A stretch of 35,233 nucleotides of DNA from Sphingomonas sp. Its GTDB lineage: Bacteria > Pseudomonadota > Alphaproteobacteria > Sphingomonadales > Sphingomonadaceae. How positions within the stretch are numbered: position 1 is the first letter of the stretch; the number at the start of each line of letters is the position of its first letter. The notes below the pieces were generated by a model, which was given only the letters and a program-made list of their open reading frames with translations, ran no database searches and was not told the origin of the DNA. The DNA is taken from positions 1 through 35,233 of the forward strand of contig NZ_JAPKNM010000105.1 in the NCBI RefSeq assembly GCF_026460985.1, given 5' to 3'. The translations under genes were made by a program, and so were the position numbers. Shown in pieces: positions 1 through 10,412 of the stretch.

Positions 1-2
1 GC

Positions 3-1673
3 GGCGCGCACGGCGATGCGATCCGCTGGATGACCGACCAGCGCGGGCTGCCCTTCATCGACGCCGTGAAGGAGCTCGCCCAGGCGGCGGGCCTCGACAT
101 GCCCGAGCAGGACCGTCGCGCGGCCGAGAAGGCCGAGCGCGCCAAGGGGCTGCACGAGGCGATGGCCGACGCCGCGACCTGGTTTGCCGAACGGCTGAAC
201 GGCATCGAGGGCGCCGAAGCGCGGAGCGTACTCAAGCGCCGCGGCATCTCCGAGGAGACCGCCCGGACCTTCGGCCTCGGCTTCGCGCCCGATTCGCGGG
301 GCAAGCTCAAGGAAGCGCTCAAGGCCTATGGCGACGCGATGCTGGTCGAGGCCGGCATGCTGATCCAGGTCGACGAGAAGGCGCCGTACGACCGCTTCCG
401 GGGCCGGTTGATGATCCCGATCCGCGACGTGCGGGGGCGCACCATAGCCTTTGGCGGGCGCATCATCGGCGAGGGCGAGCCGAAGTACCTCAACTCCCCC
501 GAGACCCCGCTCTTCGACAAGGGCCGCACGCTCTACAATCTCGATCGCGCCCAGGCCGCTGCGCGCAAGACCGGACGGATCATCGCGGTCGAAGGCTATA
601 TGGACGTGATCGCGCTCGCCCAGGCCGGGTTCGGCGAGGCCGTCGCCCCGCTCGGCACCGCGCTCACCGAGCATCAGCTGGAGCGGCTGTGGCGGATCGC
701 CGAGGAGCCCCTGCTCTGCTTCGACGGCGACTCGGCCGGCCAGAAGGCGGCACTCAGGGCCGCGCATCGCGCGCTGCCGATGCTCCAGCCGGGCCGCAGC
801 CTCGCCTTCGTCACGCTCCCGGATGGGCTCGATCCCGATGATCTGGTCCGCACCAAGGGCGCCGCGGCCTTCGAGGCGCTGCTCAGGAGCCCGCAGCCGC
901 TGGTCGACCGCATCTGGGACAGCGAAGTCGCCGCCGAGCCGCTCGACACGCCCGAGCGCCGCGCCGGGCTCAAGCGTCGCCTCGGCGAGCTCGCCCAGGG
1001 GATCGCGGACGCCAACGTCAAATCCGAATACCAGGCCGAGTTCCGCCGCCGCTTCGACGATCTGTTCGCGCGCCAGCCGCGCGCGTTCCAGCCGCAAAAT
1101 GCCGCGCGCCCGCGGCAGAAGGGGCCGTGGAAGCCCCCCGAGGCGATGCCGGGCACGACGATGCGCGGCGTGCGCGCGGCCGGTCTCGACCCGATCCTCG
1201 CCAAGGCGGTGCTGGCGGGGCTCATCCGCCACCCCGCCGAGATCGCGCGGCACATCGAGGTCCTGGGCTCGCTGCGCAGCGCCTCGGGGGCGCTCGGCAA
1301 GCTGTTCGAGGCGGTGATCGACGTCGCGCTCGAGGACCGGCAGCTTGATAGCGGCAAAGTCCTCACCATATTGGCGCGGTCCGGATTTGATTCTGTGGCG
1401 AGCGACCTCTTAAGAGCCGACACGCTTCCCTTCTCCTTTACCCGCAATCAGGCGGACGAAGCGAGGGCGCGAGAGGATTTGAACGAGGCGATCGCGGTGA
1501 TGGTGGCGCAGCCGGCGGTAGACGCCGCGCTCGCCGAGGCAACCGCGGCGTTGGTGAGGGACGGCTCGGAGGAGGCGTTCACCCGTCAGGTGGCGCTTTC
1601 GCGGAAGCGCCAGGAGCTTGAGGCGCGGCTTGCGAATCTGATGCTTGCGGACGAAGAAGATTTCGATGATTAG
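3..1673 (+). CDS. dnaG: DNA primase DnaG, 5'-truncated by the window edge
   Basis: Synthesises RNA primers for lagging-strand DNA replication in association with the DnaB helicase. The frame is open to the left edge (first codons read GAHGDAIRW), so the N-terminal zinc-binding domain and true start lie outside the window. Numbering from the internal Met at base 30, the RNA polymerase core motif RFRGRLMIPI is at about 122-131, PKYLNS at 151-156, the TOPRIM glutamate motif EGYMDV at 188-193 and the metal-binding FDGDSAG at 231-237. The C-terminal half is the variable helicase-interacting region. rpoD follows after a 42-base gap, the usual dnaG-rpoD macromolecular-synthesis pairing. Identification is secure; only the start is missing. 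Confidence 0.97.
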   Translation, partial: GAHGDAIRWMTDQRGLPFIDAVKELAQAAGLDMPEQDRRAAEKAERAKGLHEAMADAATWFAERLNGIEGAEARSVLKRRGISEETARTFGLGFAPDSRGKLKEALKAYGDAMLVEAGMLIQVDEKAPYDRFRGRLMIPIRDVRGRTIAFGGRIIGEGEPKYLNSPETPLFDKGRTLYNLDRAQAAARKTGRIIAVEGYMDVIALAQAGFGEAVAPLGTALTEHQLERLWRIAEEPLLCFDGDSAGQKAALRAAHRALPMLQPGRSLAFVTLPDGLDPDDLVRTKGAAAFEALLRSPQPLVDRIWDSEVAAEPLDTPERRAGLKRRLGELAQGIADANVKSEYQAEFRRRFDDLFARQPRAFQPQNAARPRQKGPWKPPEAMPGTTMRGVRAAGLDPILAKAVLAGLIRHPAEIARHIEVLGSLRSASGALGKLFEAVIDVALEDRQLDSGKVLTILARSGFDSVASDLLRADTLPFSFTRNQADEARAREDLNEAIAVMVAQPAVDAALAEATAALVRDGSEEAFTRQVALSRKRQELEARLANLMLADEEDFDD

Positions 1674-1693
1674 GGCGGCGTATAATAGCCGCC
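1674..1693 (+). other. small hairpin in the dnaG-rpoD gap
   Basis: GGCGGC (1674-1679) pairs with GCCGCC (1688-1693) around an 8-base AT-rich loop containing TATAAT (1681-1686). It sits directly after the dnaG stop and 22 bases before the rpoD ATG. No T-run follows, so it is more likely an mRNA processing or leader structure than a terminator. I could not find a convincing -35 partner for the TATAAT. Confidence 0.4.
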
Positions 1694-1715
1694 ATCTGGA
1701 TTTCCGAGGGATTTG

Positions 1716-3749
<2,034 letters not shown>

Positions 3750-3781
3750 GCGCGGCGCCGCTTCACATAGACTGGAAAATC

Positions 3782-3813
3782 GAACACCCGCGGAATCGCT
3801 TCCGCGGGTGTTC
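3782..3813 (+). terminator. Terminator hairpin after rpoD
   Basis: Perfect 14-bp stem, GAACACCCGCGGAA (3782-3795) and TTCCGCGGGTGTTC (3800-3813), around a TCGC tetraloop, 33 bases after the rpoD stop. The following bases are only moderately T-rich (TGGTCTTC). Strength and position make it the likely end of the dnaG-rpoD transcript. Confidence 0.8.
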
Positions 3814-4065
3814 TGGTCTTCGGGATAGGCCTCCGAGAAGAACCTATCCAACGCCCCCGGCCTGTCGGCGGCCAGGGAACGCTCCTCCCCCCGGATCGAA
3901 AACCGCTTCGTTCACCGGCGCTCGACATCGCCCCCCGACGAGTCAGCAGCACAGCGAACGGTGGAGTTCGGATAGCGGATCAATACGGGTCACGTGTTGA
4001 ATGAACGTCCCGCCTGCTTGTGCGGAAGTTTCACGCCTTCGGAATTATTCCGCCCGCGCCGGGCG
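3814..4065. other. Intergenic stretch without a recognisable gene
   Basis: I see no supported gene, tRNA or small RNA here. On the minus strand, immediately beyond the stop of the exported protein gene, is a small palindrome, CGCCCG (4051-4056) with CGGGCG (4060-4065), followed by GGAATTATTCC (4041-4051 on the plus strand). It could be a weak terminator for that gene. Confidence 0.35.
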
Positions 4066-4557
4066 TCACTTCGGGACCGCACGCCATACGGCAGCCGCCA
4101 CGCCGCCGCCACCGACGCTGAACGACGGGCTGTCGTCCTTGCCGTCGAGCCGGAGCACAAGCGCAGTGCTCAGGGGCGACTTGCGGTGACGCGGGCGGGG
4201 CTGATCGCGCATGACGTCATAAACGGCGTAGCTGCCGCCGGCGCGGGCAGTGACCTCCGGAAGCGTCGAGCCCGGCCCCCACGCCGCCGGGGCCGCCCCG
4301 TTTCCAGCGCGCCGCGGCCCTCGTTCGGCAAGCACCGTCACGCGCGGCAAAGGCTGGAGCCGGGCGGTGCCGGCGGGAAGCATGAAGCGCTGGGGGGTGG
4401 TGCCAAGGGGGGCAGGCGCGTCGCGCCTCAGTGCGCCGAGCGGCTTGGACACGTTCGCGAGTATTCGGTTCTTGAGGATCGCGCCCGATCGCTCGCCCGC
4501 AACGGCCGAAAGCGGCAGGCCGCACAGGATGAGGCAGACGGGCAGGCCCTTGCGCAT
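4066..4557 (-). CDS. Small exported protein of unknown function
   Basis: I do not recognise a family. The 163-residue product starts at ATG 4557 with a short basic N-terminus (MRKG), a hydrophobic core (LPVCLILCGLPLSAVA) and a likely signal-peptidase site after AVA near residue 18, so it should be periplasmic or lipid-facing. The mature part is Arg/Pro/Ala-rich with a Gly/Ser/Val-rich C-terminus (FSVGGGGVAAAV). A longer frame reaches further upstream, but ATG 4557 gives a sensible signal peptide. Its leader contains a 12-bp perfect hairpin (4607-4633). A spurious ORF cannot be excluded, but the signal peptide and the separate intergenic spacing favour a real gene. Confidence 0.55.
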   Translation of the reverse strand: MRKGLPVCLILCGLPLSAVAGERSGAILKNRILANVSKPLGALRRDAPAPLGTTPQRFMLPAGTARLQPLPRVTVLAERGPRRAGNGAAPAAWGPGSTLPEVTARAGGSYAVYDVMRDQPRPRHRKSPLSTALVLRLDGKDDSPSFSVGGGGVAAAVWRAVPK

Positions 4558-4606
4558 CACGGTTTCCCCAAAAAACCGGTGAAGTCGCGAGAGGATGCCC
4601 CTCTTC

Positions 4607-4633
4607 GCGTCGAAGCGCAATGCGCTTCGACGC
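4607..4633 (-). other. Perfect 12-bp hairpin with a 3-base loop upstream of the exported protein gene
   Basis: GCGTCGAAGCGC (4607-4618) and GCGCTTCGACGC (4622-4633) are exact reverse complements around AAT. It lies about 50 bases upstream of the ATG at 4557 and 220 bases beyond the rpmE stop. It could be a terminator for rpmE, a leader structure or an operator. No T-run was seen on either strand. Confidence 0.5.
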
Positions 4634-4750
4634 GCTCGGGCTCATTCAGCCCTCATTGTGCCGTAAGTACTTTAAAATCTTCGGCGGCGAATGGCGTGGA
4701 CCCGCCTCGAGCGGCCATGCCCGCCAGGCCACCGTCTGCTGACAAAACGA

Positions 4751-4817
4751 TCCCGGCGAACGCCCGAACCTGCGCGAACCAAGCGGCTCGACGGCAGAAT
4801 TCGGCGTTCGCCGGGAT
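4751..4817. repeat. Intergenic inverted repeat of the ATCCCGGCGAACGCC type
   Basis: ATCCCGGCGAACGCC (4751-4765) is repeated as its exact complement at 4803-4817, separated by 37 bases, in the gap downstream of rpmE. The core resembles palindromic intergenic sequences that I know are common in many GC-rich proteobacterial genomes (REP-like). In minus-strand RNA it would make a 15-bp stem and could protect the rpmE 3' end. Confidence 0.6.
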
Positions 4818-4854
4818 GTCGCCTGTGGAGCGGCCGCCTTTCAGCGGCGCGCGA

Positions 4855-5085
4855 TCACTTCTTGCCGAGCGAGAGGCCGCCGAAGCGCTTGTTGAAGCGC
4901 GCGACCTGACCACCCTGATCGAGCATCTGGCCGCGACCGCCGGTCCAGGCCGGGTGTGCCAGCGGATCGATGTCGAGCTGCATCGTGTCGCCTTCCTTGC
5001 CCCAGGTGGAGCGGGTCTCGAACACGGTGCCGTCGGTCATCTGCACCTTGATCATGTGGTAATCGGGATGCGTGTCTTTCTTCAC
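4855..5085 (-). CDS. rpmE: 50S ribosomal protein L31
   Basis: Small ribosomal protein of the large subunit that bridges the subunits. The 76-residue product has the L31 signature: a KxDTHPDYH start, the [14 protein letters not shown] segment, the [12 protein letters not shown] segment and a basic C-terminus with FNKRFGGL. No CxxC zinc motif is visible, so this is the zinc-independent form. The start codon is GTG at 5085, supported by AAGGA eight bases upstream. The 5' leader carries a 6-bp hairpin (5108-5124). It lies 108 bases downstream of fabZ on the same strand and may be transcribed separately. Confidence 0.95.
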   Translation of the reverse strand: MKKDTHPDYHMIKVQMTDGTVFETRSTWGKEGDTMQLDIDPLAHPAWTGGRGQMLDQGGQVARFNKRFGGLSLGKK

Positions 5086-5193
5086 GGGTCAATTCCTTGG
5101 AAATGCCGCCGGTTTCCGACCGGCAGCGGACGCGCGCGGTTAGCAGAGGGGCGCGGCCGACGCAACCTCCCTGCCCCCTCGCGCCTTGAAAAC

Positions 5194-5673
5194 TCAGGCC
5201 TTGGGCGGATCCGCGATCATGGCGGTGAATTCGCACTCGGTGGCGACTTCGCCGTCGAGCAGCGCCTTGCCGGCGAACTTGCAGACGCGCGAGCGCTTCT
5301 GGACGAACTCGACCTCGAGCCGGAGCAGCACCCCTGGCTCGACGGGCTTGCGGAACTTCACGCCGTCGATCGACATGAAATAGACCAGCTTGCCCGATCC
5401 GGCGAGGCCGAGGCTCTCGACCGCGAGCACGCCGGCGGCCTGCGCCAACGCCTCGACCTGAAGCACGCCGGGCATGATAGGACGCCCGGGGAAATGCCCC
5501 TGGAAGAACTCCTCGTTCATCGAGACCGCCTTGATCGCGACGATCCGCTGGTCGAGGACCAGTTCCTCGACCCGATCGACGAGCAGCATCGGATAGCGAT
5601 GCGGCAGCGCCGCCATCACCCGCTTGATGTCGAGCGGGCCGATGGATGCGCTGCCGGATTCGTTCTCGCTCAA
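5194..5673 (-). CDS. fabZ: 3-hydroxyacyl-[acyl-carrier-protein] dehydratase FabZ
   Basis: Dehydrates beta-hydroxyacyl-ACP in type II fatty acid elongation. It is 159 residues long, with the hot-dog fold motifs [12 protein letters not shown] (24-35), the catalytic histidine in [12 protein letters not shown] (His60) and the catalytic glutamate in LQVEALAQ (Glu74). The start is a TTG codon whose last two bases are the first two of the upstream ompH TGA stop (TTGA), implying translational coupling. An internal ATG at residue 20 is too close to the active-site segment to be attractive. In many Gram-negatives lpxD lies between skp and fabZ and lpxA follows fabZ; both are absent here. Confidence 0.96.
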   Translation of the reverse strand: MSENESGSASIGPLDIKRVMAALPHRYPMLLVDRVEELVLDQRIVAIKAVSMNEEFFQGHFPGRPIMPGVLQVEALAQAAGVLAVESLGLAGSGKLVYFMSIDGVKFRKPVEPGVLLRLEVEFVQKRSRVCKFAGKALLDGEVATECEFTAMIADPPKA

Positions 5674-6440
5674 CGCGGCTCGGCCGGCTTGGCGGGCTGG
5701 GTGCCGCCCGTCGCGGCCGGCGCGGTGCCGGCGGCGGGCTGCTGGGCGCGCTGCTGCTGGGCCGCCGCCTGCTGATAGGCCTGGAGCTGCGCGGCCTGGG
5801 CGATTTCCTGCTGGATCGCCAGCGTCTGGCGCGAAGGCTGCCAGTTGGCAGGCGGCTGGATGCCGACGGTCGGCGCGACCTTGTCGATCTCGTCGGTGAT
5901 CGCCTGGCTGATATTGGCCGAGTCCGGCGCGTACATGAACACTTCCGGCGACAGCACGACGTTGATCTTGCGGGCGTTCACGACGCGCAGCTGCGCCGCC
6001 TCATACTGACGCAGGATCGATTCGATCGCGAACAGCTCGGCGCGGGCGGCAGGATTGCTCAGACGGCCGATCTCGTTCTGGGCATTGTCCTGCGCGGTCT
6101 TGAGCCGGTCGAGCAGCGGGCTCTTCGAGTTCTGGAGCGCGGTCTGCTCGGCCTGGCTCAGCTGTCCGTCCTTGTTGGTATCGAACTGGGTCCGCAGCTG
6201 CGTGACAATCGGCTCGACTTCCTTCTGCGCCGCGGCGCGGCGCGCCTGGATCTGATCGAACGCCGATTTGTAGGTCGTCGCGATCTGCTGGTTGGCGGCG
6301 GCGAACGCCTTGGAGCCGGCAACGACGCTGGTGGGGCTCGCATAGGCGATGCCACCGGCCTGCGCATGCGCAGGCGCGGCGACCGCGATCATCGCCGGGG
6401 CGGCGAGCATCGCAGCCAGGATTGCTTTCTTCGTAATCAT
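5670..6440 (-). CDS. OmpH/Skp-family periplasmic chaperone
   Basis: Periplasmic holdase that carries unfolded outer-membrane proteins to the BAM complex. The 256-residue product begins with a clear signal peptide ([20 protein letters not shown]). The mature region has long charged and Gln/Ala-rich helices typical of the Skp tentacles, and a calcium-like segment [10 protein letters not shown] Gln/Ala/Pro-rich tail makes it clearly longer than the roughly 160-residue E. coli Skp. It starts at ATG 6440, sharing one base with the bamA stop (TGATG), and its own stop overlaps the fabZ TTG. Placement between bamA and fabZ is the classic skp position. The family assignment rests as much on position as on sequence. 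Confidence 0.85.
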   Translation of the reverse strand: MITKKAILAAMLAAPAMIAVAAPAHAQAGGIAYASPTSVVAGSKAFAAANQQIATTYKSAFDQIQARRAAAQKEVEPIVTQLRTQFDTNKDGQLSQAEQTALQNSKSPLLDRLKTAQDNAQNEIGRLSNPAARAELFAIESILRQYEAAQLRVVNARKINVVLSPEVFMYAPDSANISQAITDEIDKVAPTVGIQPPANWQPSRQTLAIQQEIAQAAQLQAYQQAAAQQQRAQQPAAGTAPAATGGTQPAKPAEPR

Positions 6441-9202
6441 CAGAACTGGGTCCCTACGTTGAATGTCACGAGCTTGGTATCGTCGCCGTCCACCGTCACG
6501 AGCGTCTTTGCGACGTCGATGCGAAGCGGCCCGAACGGCGAATTCCAGTTGACGCCGAAGCCGACAGAGATGCGCGGACGCGCGGAATCGCCGACGAAGC
6601 GTTCGAGGAACGGGGAAGTGGGCACGTTGTAGATCGTGTTGATCGACGTGCCGACGCACGGGGTGGATGCGGACGAGGAATAGCCCACGGTGCAGGTCGT
6701 CAGCGCACCGACATTGGAGCCGCTGCCGACGATGTAGAGCTGGTTGCCGCTCGCATCCTTGATGAAATTGTCCTTCGGGAGCAGCGTCGGCGAGCCGTCC
6801 TGGTTGAAGAGCAGGTTGCCCGAGGAATCGGTCGCTTGGGTGAACTCGATCGTCTTGCCCGGCCGCTTGATGCCGAACAGGCTGCCCGCCATCACGAAGA
6901 TCGACGGCCTCAGGCCCATCTCGGCGGCACCGGCGCCGAGCGGGATCTCGAGCTCGGCCTTGGCGAGGTAATAGGCCTTGCCGCCCAGCGCGTCGTCGAC
7001 GATCTGATCCTTGTCGGTGACGAGGAGCTGCGTGCCGGCGGTGGGATCGCCCGTATAGGAGATGCGCTGGACGCGCGGACCGACGCCGCGGATGTCGAAG
7101 CCGCGGAACTGCGGCTCACCGAGATAGAAGCGATCGGTGATGCGGACCGGATCGATGCCCGCGGCCGCCTTCTCAAGGCTGTGGATATAGCCGCCCTCGG
7201 CCGAGACCGAGAAGATGAAGCCGCTGCCGACATTCCAGTATTTGTCGCCCTCGGCGCGGGCGCGGATATACTTCACCTCGCCGCCCAGGCCGGCGAAGTC
7301 GGCGCCGATGCTCATCCGCTGGCCGCGCGTCGGGCGCAGGCGGCTGTTGAGGCTGTCGTAGATCAGCGAGACGCCGACGAGCGAAGTGATCCGGTTGCCC
7401 ACCGCCTCGCAATAATAGCGGCCCGCCTTGAGCGGATCGCAGACGCCGTTGGTGTAGAAGGACGATTCGTCGAGCGTGACGTCGTCCTGGCGCAACGTAT
7501 AACGGCCCGACAGCGTCCAATATTCGGTCAGCGGCAGACCTGCGACCAGCTGGAAGCCCGTCGCCACCTGGCTGTAGGTCGTGCTGCGATCGCTGCCGAT
7601 ATAGTTGAACGCGTTATAGTCCTGGCGGAAGATCGTGCCGCCGAGCGCGACATTGCTGTCGAACAGATAAGGCTCGGTGAAGCCCAGCTCGATCGACTTG
7701 GAATAGCTCGAATAGTCGACCGAGGCCGAGACCGTCTGGCCCATGCCGCGGAAGTTGCGCTGCCGGATCGAAGCCTGGAGGATGAAACGTTCGAGGCTCG
7801 AGAAGCCCGCCGAAAGCGTCAGTTCGCCATTGGGGCGCTCTTCGACATTGGCCCGGAGCACGATACGGTCCGGCGCCGAGCCCTCGACGCGCTCGATCTC
7901 GAACTTGTCCTGGAAATAGCCGAGCGAGTTGATGCGGTCCTGCGAACGCTTGACCAGGAAGGTGTTGAAGGCGTCGCCCTCCGCCACGCGGAACTCGCGA
8001 CGGATCACCTTGTCCTGCGTCTGGCGATTGCCCGTGATCTCGATCCGCTCGATATAGGTGCGGTTCGATTCGCCGATGTTGAAGTTCATCGACATGGTGA
8101 GCTTCTCGCGGTCGCGCTCGAACTGGGGCGTGACCTCCGCGAAGGCATAGCCGAAGGCGCCGGCGGTCTCGCTCAGCTGCTCGACGGTGTCCTCGACGGC
8201 CTTGGCGTTATACCATTGGCCTTCCTTGATGCTCAACGCCGAGGCGAGGCGCTTGTCGTCGAAGTCGCGGATTGCGCTGTCGACCTTCACCGGGCCGAAC
8301 TTGTAGCGCGGACCTTCTTCCACCACGTAGGTGATGATGAAGTCCTTCTTGTCCGGCGTCAGTTCGGCCACCGCCGAGATCACCCGGAAATCGGCATAGC
8401 CTTCGGTCAGGTAGAACTGGCGCAGCTTCTGCTGGTCATAGGCCAGGCGGTCCTGGTCGTACGAGGTGTTCGAGCTCAGCAGGTGCATCAGGCTGGCGGT
8501 CTTGGTCGCCATCTCGCCGCGCAGCTTGCCGTCGGAGAACACTTCGTTGCCGATGATGTTGATCTGACGGACCTTGGACTTGGGCCCCTCGCTGATCTCG
8601 AAGATCACGTCGACGCGGTTCTGGTCGAGGCTGACCATCTTCGGCTCGACGCTCGCGGCGAAGCGTCCCTGACGGCGATAGAGCTCGATGATCCGCGCCA
8701 CGTCGGCGCGGACCGCGGTGCGCGTGAAGATCTGGCGCGGGGCCAGCTTCACTTCCTTGCTGATCTTGTCCTGCTTGAGGCGCTTGTTGCCCTCGTAGAT
8801 CACCCGGTTGATCACCGGGTTCTCGCGGATGCGGATGACGAGGTCGCCGGTCTCGACCCCTTCGATCGCCACGTCCGCCAGCAGTTCCGACGCGAGGAGG
8901 TCCTTGATCGCCTGGTCGACGGTCTCGTTGGTGTAGGTCTCGCCGACGCGCAGGCGGGTGTAGGACAGAACCGTCTCGGGCTCGAGGCGCTGCGATCCTT
9001 CGACCCGCAGCGAACGGACCGTGCGGACCTGCTGCACGGGCGCGGGCGGCGCCAGGACCTGGGGCGCGGGCGCAGCCGTCTGCGGCGGCGCAGCGGGCGC
9101 CGGGGTTGGGGCGGTCTGGGCATGCGCGAGTCCCGAGAGCATGGTGCCCGCGAGAAGCGTCGCAGTGGCGCGTACGCCGAAATGATTAGCCTTGATCGTC
9201 AC
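6440..9202 (-). CDS. bamA: Outer-membrane protein assembly factor BamA (Omp85)
   Basis: Core insertase of the BAM complex, folding beta-barrel proteins into the outer membrane. It has a signal peptide ending in LAHAQ, a Pro/Ala-rich linker, five POTRA-like repeats (about residues 50-400) and a C-terminal 16-strand barrel ending in aromatic Phe (FNVGTQF), the usual assembly signal. The conserved loop-6 RGF motif is visible in QFRGFDIRG. I chose GTG 9202, preceded by GGGGTGGG, giving 920 residues. A TTG at 9214 would add four residues but has no obvious ribosome site. Relative to shorter family members there is an extra Asn/Ser/Gly-rich stretch with two cysteines (about residues 785-865), probably a surface loop. 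Confidence 0.96.
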   Translation of the reverse strand: MTIKANHFGVRATATLLAGTMLSGLAHAQTAPTPAPAAPPQTAAPAPQVLAPPAPVQQVRTVRSLRVEGSQRLEPETVLSYTRLRVGETYTNETVDQAIKDLLASELLADVAIEGVETGDLVIRIRENPVINRVIYEGNKRLKQDKISKEVKLAPRQIFTRTAVRADVARIIELYRRQGRFAASVEPKMVSLDQNRVDVIFEISEGPKSKVRQINIIGNEVFSDGKLRGEMATKTASLMHLLSSNTSYDQDRLAYDQQKLRQFYLTEGYADFRVISAVAELTPDKKDFIITYVVEEGPRYKFGPVKVDSAIRDFDDKRLASALSIKEGQWYNAKAVEDTVEQLSETAGAFGYAFAEVTPQFERDREKLTMSMNFNIGESNRTYIERIEITGNRQTQDKVIRREFRVAEGDAFNTFLVKRSQDRINSLGYFQDKFEIERVEGSAPDRIVLRANVEERPNGELTLSAGFSSLERFILQASIRQRNFRGMGQTVSASVDYSSYSKSIELGFTEPYLFDSNVALGGTIFRQDYNAFNYIGSDRSTTYSQVATGFQLVAGLPLTEYWTLSGRYTLRQDDVTLDESSFYTNGVCDPLKAGRYYCEAVGNRITSLVGVSLIYDSLNSRLRPTRGQRMSIGADFAGLGGEVKYIRARAEGDKYWNVGSGFIFSVSAEGGYIHSLEKAAAGIDPVRITDRFYLGEPQFRGFDIRGVGPRVQRISYTGDPTAGTQLLVTDKDQIVDDALGGKAYYLAKAELEIPLGAGAAEMGLRPSIFVMAGSLFGIKRPGKTIEFTQATDSSGNLLFNQDGSPTLLPKDNFIKDASGNQLYIVGSGSNVGALTTCTVGYSSSASTPCVGTSINTIYNVPTSPFLERFVGDSARPRISVGFGVNWNSPFGPLRIDVAKTLVTVDGDDTKLVTFNVGTQF

Positions 9203-9278
9203 ATCCCACCCCAAGTCGGATTTCGAGTAATGCCGCTGCCCACGCGACGCCGGAACAACCGCCCCTGCCTTAACCGCA

Positions 9279-10412
9279 TCAGCCGATCAACCCGGCCAGA
9301 TTTCTCCACACGCCGAACGCGCCCAGATCATTCAACGTCACCAGCAGCATCAGCGCCAGGATTGCGATCAGACCACCCCGGAAGGCCCATTCCATCACCT
9401 GGGGCTCAACCGGGCGGCGGCGTACGGCTTCGACTGCGTAGAACAGAAGATGCCCGCCATCCAGCACTGGAACTGGCAATAGGTTGATGAATCCGAGATT
9501 AATCGAAATGAGCGCGATGAGGAACACGAACTCGACCGGTCCCATCGAGAGACGCTCGCCCGAGACCTGGGCGATCTTGAGCGGCCCGCCGAGCTCGGAA
9601 AGCGAGCGGCGGCCGGTGATGATCTGCCCAAGGCCGTCCAGCGTCATCTGGACGATGTCCACGGTCTGACGGACGCCGACGAGCGGCGCCTCCAGGACGC
9701 CCACCGATTTCAGCACCGGAGCGCTGCTGCCGATGCCGAGCACGCCGATGCGGTATTTGTTGCCGAAGCGGTCCTGGTCCTCGCGAACGCCGATCACGAT
9801 ATCCGCGGCCATCGCCCGGCCGCCCCGCTCGAAGTCGATCTCCACCGCTTCGCCGGGTCGCAGCTGCGCATATTTGGCGATGTCGGTGAAGGTCTCGACC
9901 GAACGTCCGCCAAGCGCGGTGAGCCGGTCTCCAGGCTGGAGTCCCGCCACCGCGGCGGCGCTGCCCGGCTGGACGGTACCCACCACCGAGGGCGTCACAT
10001 TCTGCCCATAAGCGAGCGCGAACGCGGCGAGGATCACGATCGCGACGATGAAGTTCGCGATCGGGCCCGCCGCTACGATGATCGCGCGCTGCCACAAAGG
10101 CTTGGCCTGGAAGGTTTTCGCCCGCTCCTGCGCCGGCAGCGACAGCCATTCGGGCGAAGGCTGGCTCGCCGGGTTCATGTCGCCGGCGAAGCGCACATAG
10201 CCGCCTAGCGGCAGCCAGCCGAACTTCCAGCGTGTCCCGCGCTTGTCGGTGATGCCGGCGATCTCGCGGCCGAAGCCGATCGAGAATTCCTCTGCCTTCA
10301 CTCCGAACCAGCGGCCGGCGAGATAATGTCCGAGTTCGTGCAGGAAGACGAGCGGCCCCAGCAGCAGCACGAAGGCCAGGAAGTAGATCGGGATGCCGGG
10401 AGATTCGATCAA
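9279..10412 (-). CDS. rseP: Site-2 zinc metalloprotease RseP
   Basis: Inner-membrane intramembrane protease, expected to cleave anti-sigma factors and signal-peptide remnants. It is 377 residues long, with the zinc motif HELGH at 25-29 in the first membrane segment, a single clear PDZ domain (around GTVQPGSAAAVAGLQPGDRL), and the second metal site in the PVPVLDGG motif (Asp318) within a later membrane segment, followed by a final membrane helix. The start is a TTG at 10412 overlapping the dxr TGA (TTGA). Position between dxr and bamA matches the conserved envelope cluster. E. coli RseP has two PDZ domains; I can recognise only one here. Confidence 0.95.
   Translation of the reverse strand: MIESPGIPIYFLAFVLLLGPLVFLHELGHYLAGRWFGVKAEEFSIGFGREIAGITDKRGTRWKFGWLPLGGYVRFAGDMNPASQPSPEWLSLPAQERAKTFQAKPLWQRAIIVAAGPIANFIVAIVILAAFALAYGQNVTPSVVGTVQPGSAAAVAGLQPGDRLTALGGRSVETFTDIAKYAQLRPGEAVEIDFERGGRAMAADIVIGVREDQDRFGNKYRIGVLGIGSSAPVLKSVGVLEAPLVGVRQTVDIVQMTLDGLGQIITGRRSLSELGGPLKIAQVSGERLSMGPVEFVFLIALISINLGFINLLPVPVLDGGHLLFYAVEAVRRRPVEPQVMEWAFRGGLIAILALMLLVTLNDLGAFGVWRNLAGLIG

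Noticed and set aside
1681..1686. TATAAT as an rpoD promoter -10
   Set aside because: The hexamer is perfect but is in a hairpin loop, and no TTG-type -35 occurs 16-18 bases upstream.
4758..4790. Clustered GAAC copies near the intergenic repeat as a LexA site
   Set aside because: The copies are separated by four and six bases, not seven, and do not fit the operator.
3994..5775. Long plus-strand frame over the exported protein, rpmE and fabZ
   Set aside because: It crosses three minus-strand genes and their gaps, has no domain and no ribosome site.
6836..9487. 883-codon plus-strand frame opposite bamA
   Set aside because: It is antisense to a clearly recognised bamA and shows only Asp/Arg/Leu-rich shadow composition.
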